From Flavobacterium psychrolimnae (GTDB taxonomy: Bacteria; Bacteroidota; Bacteroidia; Flavobacteriales; Flavobacteriaceae): a DNA stretch of 64,000 bases. The translations under genes were made by a program, and so were the position numbers. Numbering within the stretch: the stretch's first letter is position 1; every line of letters begins with the position of its first letter. Below, in pieces: positions 63,403 to 64,000 of this stretch. The DNA is taken from assembly GCF_003312425.1 (NCBI RefSeq), contig NZ_QNUX01000002.1:248001-312000 (forward strand). Reading direction: 5' to 3'. The notes under the pieces are model-generated. The model was not told the DNA's origin. It saw only the letters and a list, made by a program, of their open reading frames with translations, and did not search any database.

Positions 63403-64000
63403 TTACTTTTCCGTGCTCATCGGATACAAAATTCTCAAAGCGTTAAAAATAGCTTGATGCGTTATCGTGGCGTGGTCTTCATGCGGCAAATAGTCAAAAT
63501 TGACTTGTATTGTTTTAGACTTTGTAGATTTTAATTTTTCTGTTAAGAGATTTGCATCTACTTCCATAACATGCGGAATCTCACTTGGTGCAAGTCCTTC
63601 TTTGCCAACTCCTATGTAAATATCAATTTTTTTATTAAAATTTTCTTGATAAATAACTGAATTTTGACGCAATAAAGAGCCATTATCCCACCACAAACTT
63701 GGACTTATGATGATGTATTTATTGAATAAATTGGGTTTCTGAAGTAAAATTTCAGTAGCCAAAAGTCCGCCTAATGATTGTCCAATAATGGTTTTTGAAT
63801 CGTTTGTTTTGTATTTCTTTTCAATATACGGCTGTAATTCTTTTTCTAAAAATGAAATGAAATTTGCCGATTTCCCCGCAGTTGCATATCTTTTTTGGTC
63901 CGCTTCGATAGTGCTTTGATATGTAAAATCTCTTTTACGATCCACATTTGCAATTCCCACAACAATTGATTTTGGAACTCTATTTATCCAAGAAAAGCTG
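63403..64000 (-). CDS. Putative esterase of the IroE/BesA type, N-terminal part outside window
   Basis: The frame is open to the right edge, so the N-terminus is missing; the visible 198 residues begin with SFSWINRVPKSIVVGIANVDRKRDF. Alpha/beta hydrolase motifs are the nucleophile elbow IIGQSLGGLLATEIL, ISPSLWWDNGSLL, IYIGVGKEGLAPSE and the His of YLPHEDHATITHQA. It resembles siderophore (IroE, BesA) esterases and the esterase at 14200-15345. Export cannot be judged without the N-terminus. Confidence 0.85.
   Translation of the reverse strand, partial: SFSWINRVPKSIVVGIANVDRKRDFTYQSTIEADQKRYATAGKSANFISFLEKELQPYIEKKYKTNDSKTIIGQSLGGLLATEILLQKPNLFNKYIIISPSLWWDNGSLLRQNSVIYQENFNKKIDIYIGVGKEGLAPSEIPHVMEVDANLLTEKLKSTKSKTIQVNFDYLPHEDHATITHQAIFNALRILYPMSTEK

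Noticed and set aside
1..64000. tRNA, rRNA, insertion sequence or prophage genes
   Set aside because: No cloverleaf-like CCA ends, rRNA segments, transposase or phage-type genes were found by reading both strands; short tRNAs could be missed without a covariance search.

Overview
The window looks like a chromosomal segment of a Bacteroidota bacterium close to Flavobacterium. It is AT-rich, has -7 promoter boxes of the TAnnTTTG type, shows almost no Shine-Dalgarno sequences, and carries family combinations typical of Flavobacteriia: CzcA fused to TolC, LpxC fused to FabZ, HisIE, a HisB fusion, long-form HisG, and DUF3570/DUF4266/ApbE. No rRNA, tRNA, prophage, transposase or CRISPR array was seen. 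No gene-free stretch exceeds about 300 bases.

Layout. (1) 1-8490, plus strand: a sugar oxidation cluster with a GMC oxidoreductase (5' end outside the window), two Gfo/Idh/MocA oxidoreductases, three TIM-barrel sugar isomerase/epimerase-like proteins, a small cytochrome c, a DUF1080 glycoside hydrolase-like protein and an MFS permease. Three members have twin-arginine signals, so much of the chemistry probably runs in the periplasm, probably through 3-keto sugars. (2) 8559-15345, minus strand: an M1 peptidase, a PhoD-like phosphatase, an ATP-grasp enzyme paired with leucyl aminopeptidase, and an esterase. (3) 15472-23070, minus strand: the complete histidine operon hisG-D-C-B-H-A-F-IE. Its leader encodes a 19-residue peptide with five His codons, followed by an intrinsic terminator and a matching antiterminator segment: a classical attenuator. 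(4) 23115-35548, minus strand: one long co-directional run. A thioredoxin, ApbE, DUF4266 and DUF3570 module is followed by an OmpR-type two-component system, a CzcA-TolC fusion with its CzcB adaptor, and a ferritin-like/VIT1 iron-manganese transporter. (5) 35711-46261: an LTA-synthase-like sulfatase, an S1/P1-type nuclease, YoaK, a YeiE/YeiH-like pair, a VWA membrane protein, FabG and an NhaC-family transporter. The NhaC leader carries what looks like a stripped-down S-box (SAM-I-like) RNA, which suggests the transporter carries methionine. (6) 46536-54810, minus strand: a housekeeping run of HD phosphohydrolase, lpxD, lpxC/fabZ, lpxA, efp, an LpxD paralogue, a SnoaL-like protein, sucD and a GIY-YIG-like protein. 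(7) 54931-64000: a second DUF1080 protein, a GbsR/MarR-regulated AcrAB-TolC-like tripartite pump, a GyrI-like protein, a GNAT acetyltransferase and a truncated esterase at the right edge.

Non-coding highlights: the his attenuator (22894-23070), the S-box-like leader (46346-46407) with a 22-codon ORF overlapping the nhaC start, three palindromic intergenic elements (39737-39867, 44786-44862, 50090-50244), a 14-bp tandem repeat (16087-16140), and an operator-like palindrome overlapping the promoter of the efflux regulator (55919-55955).
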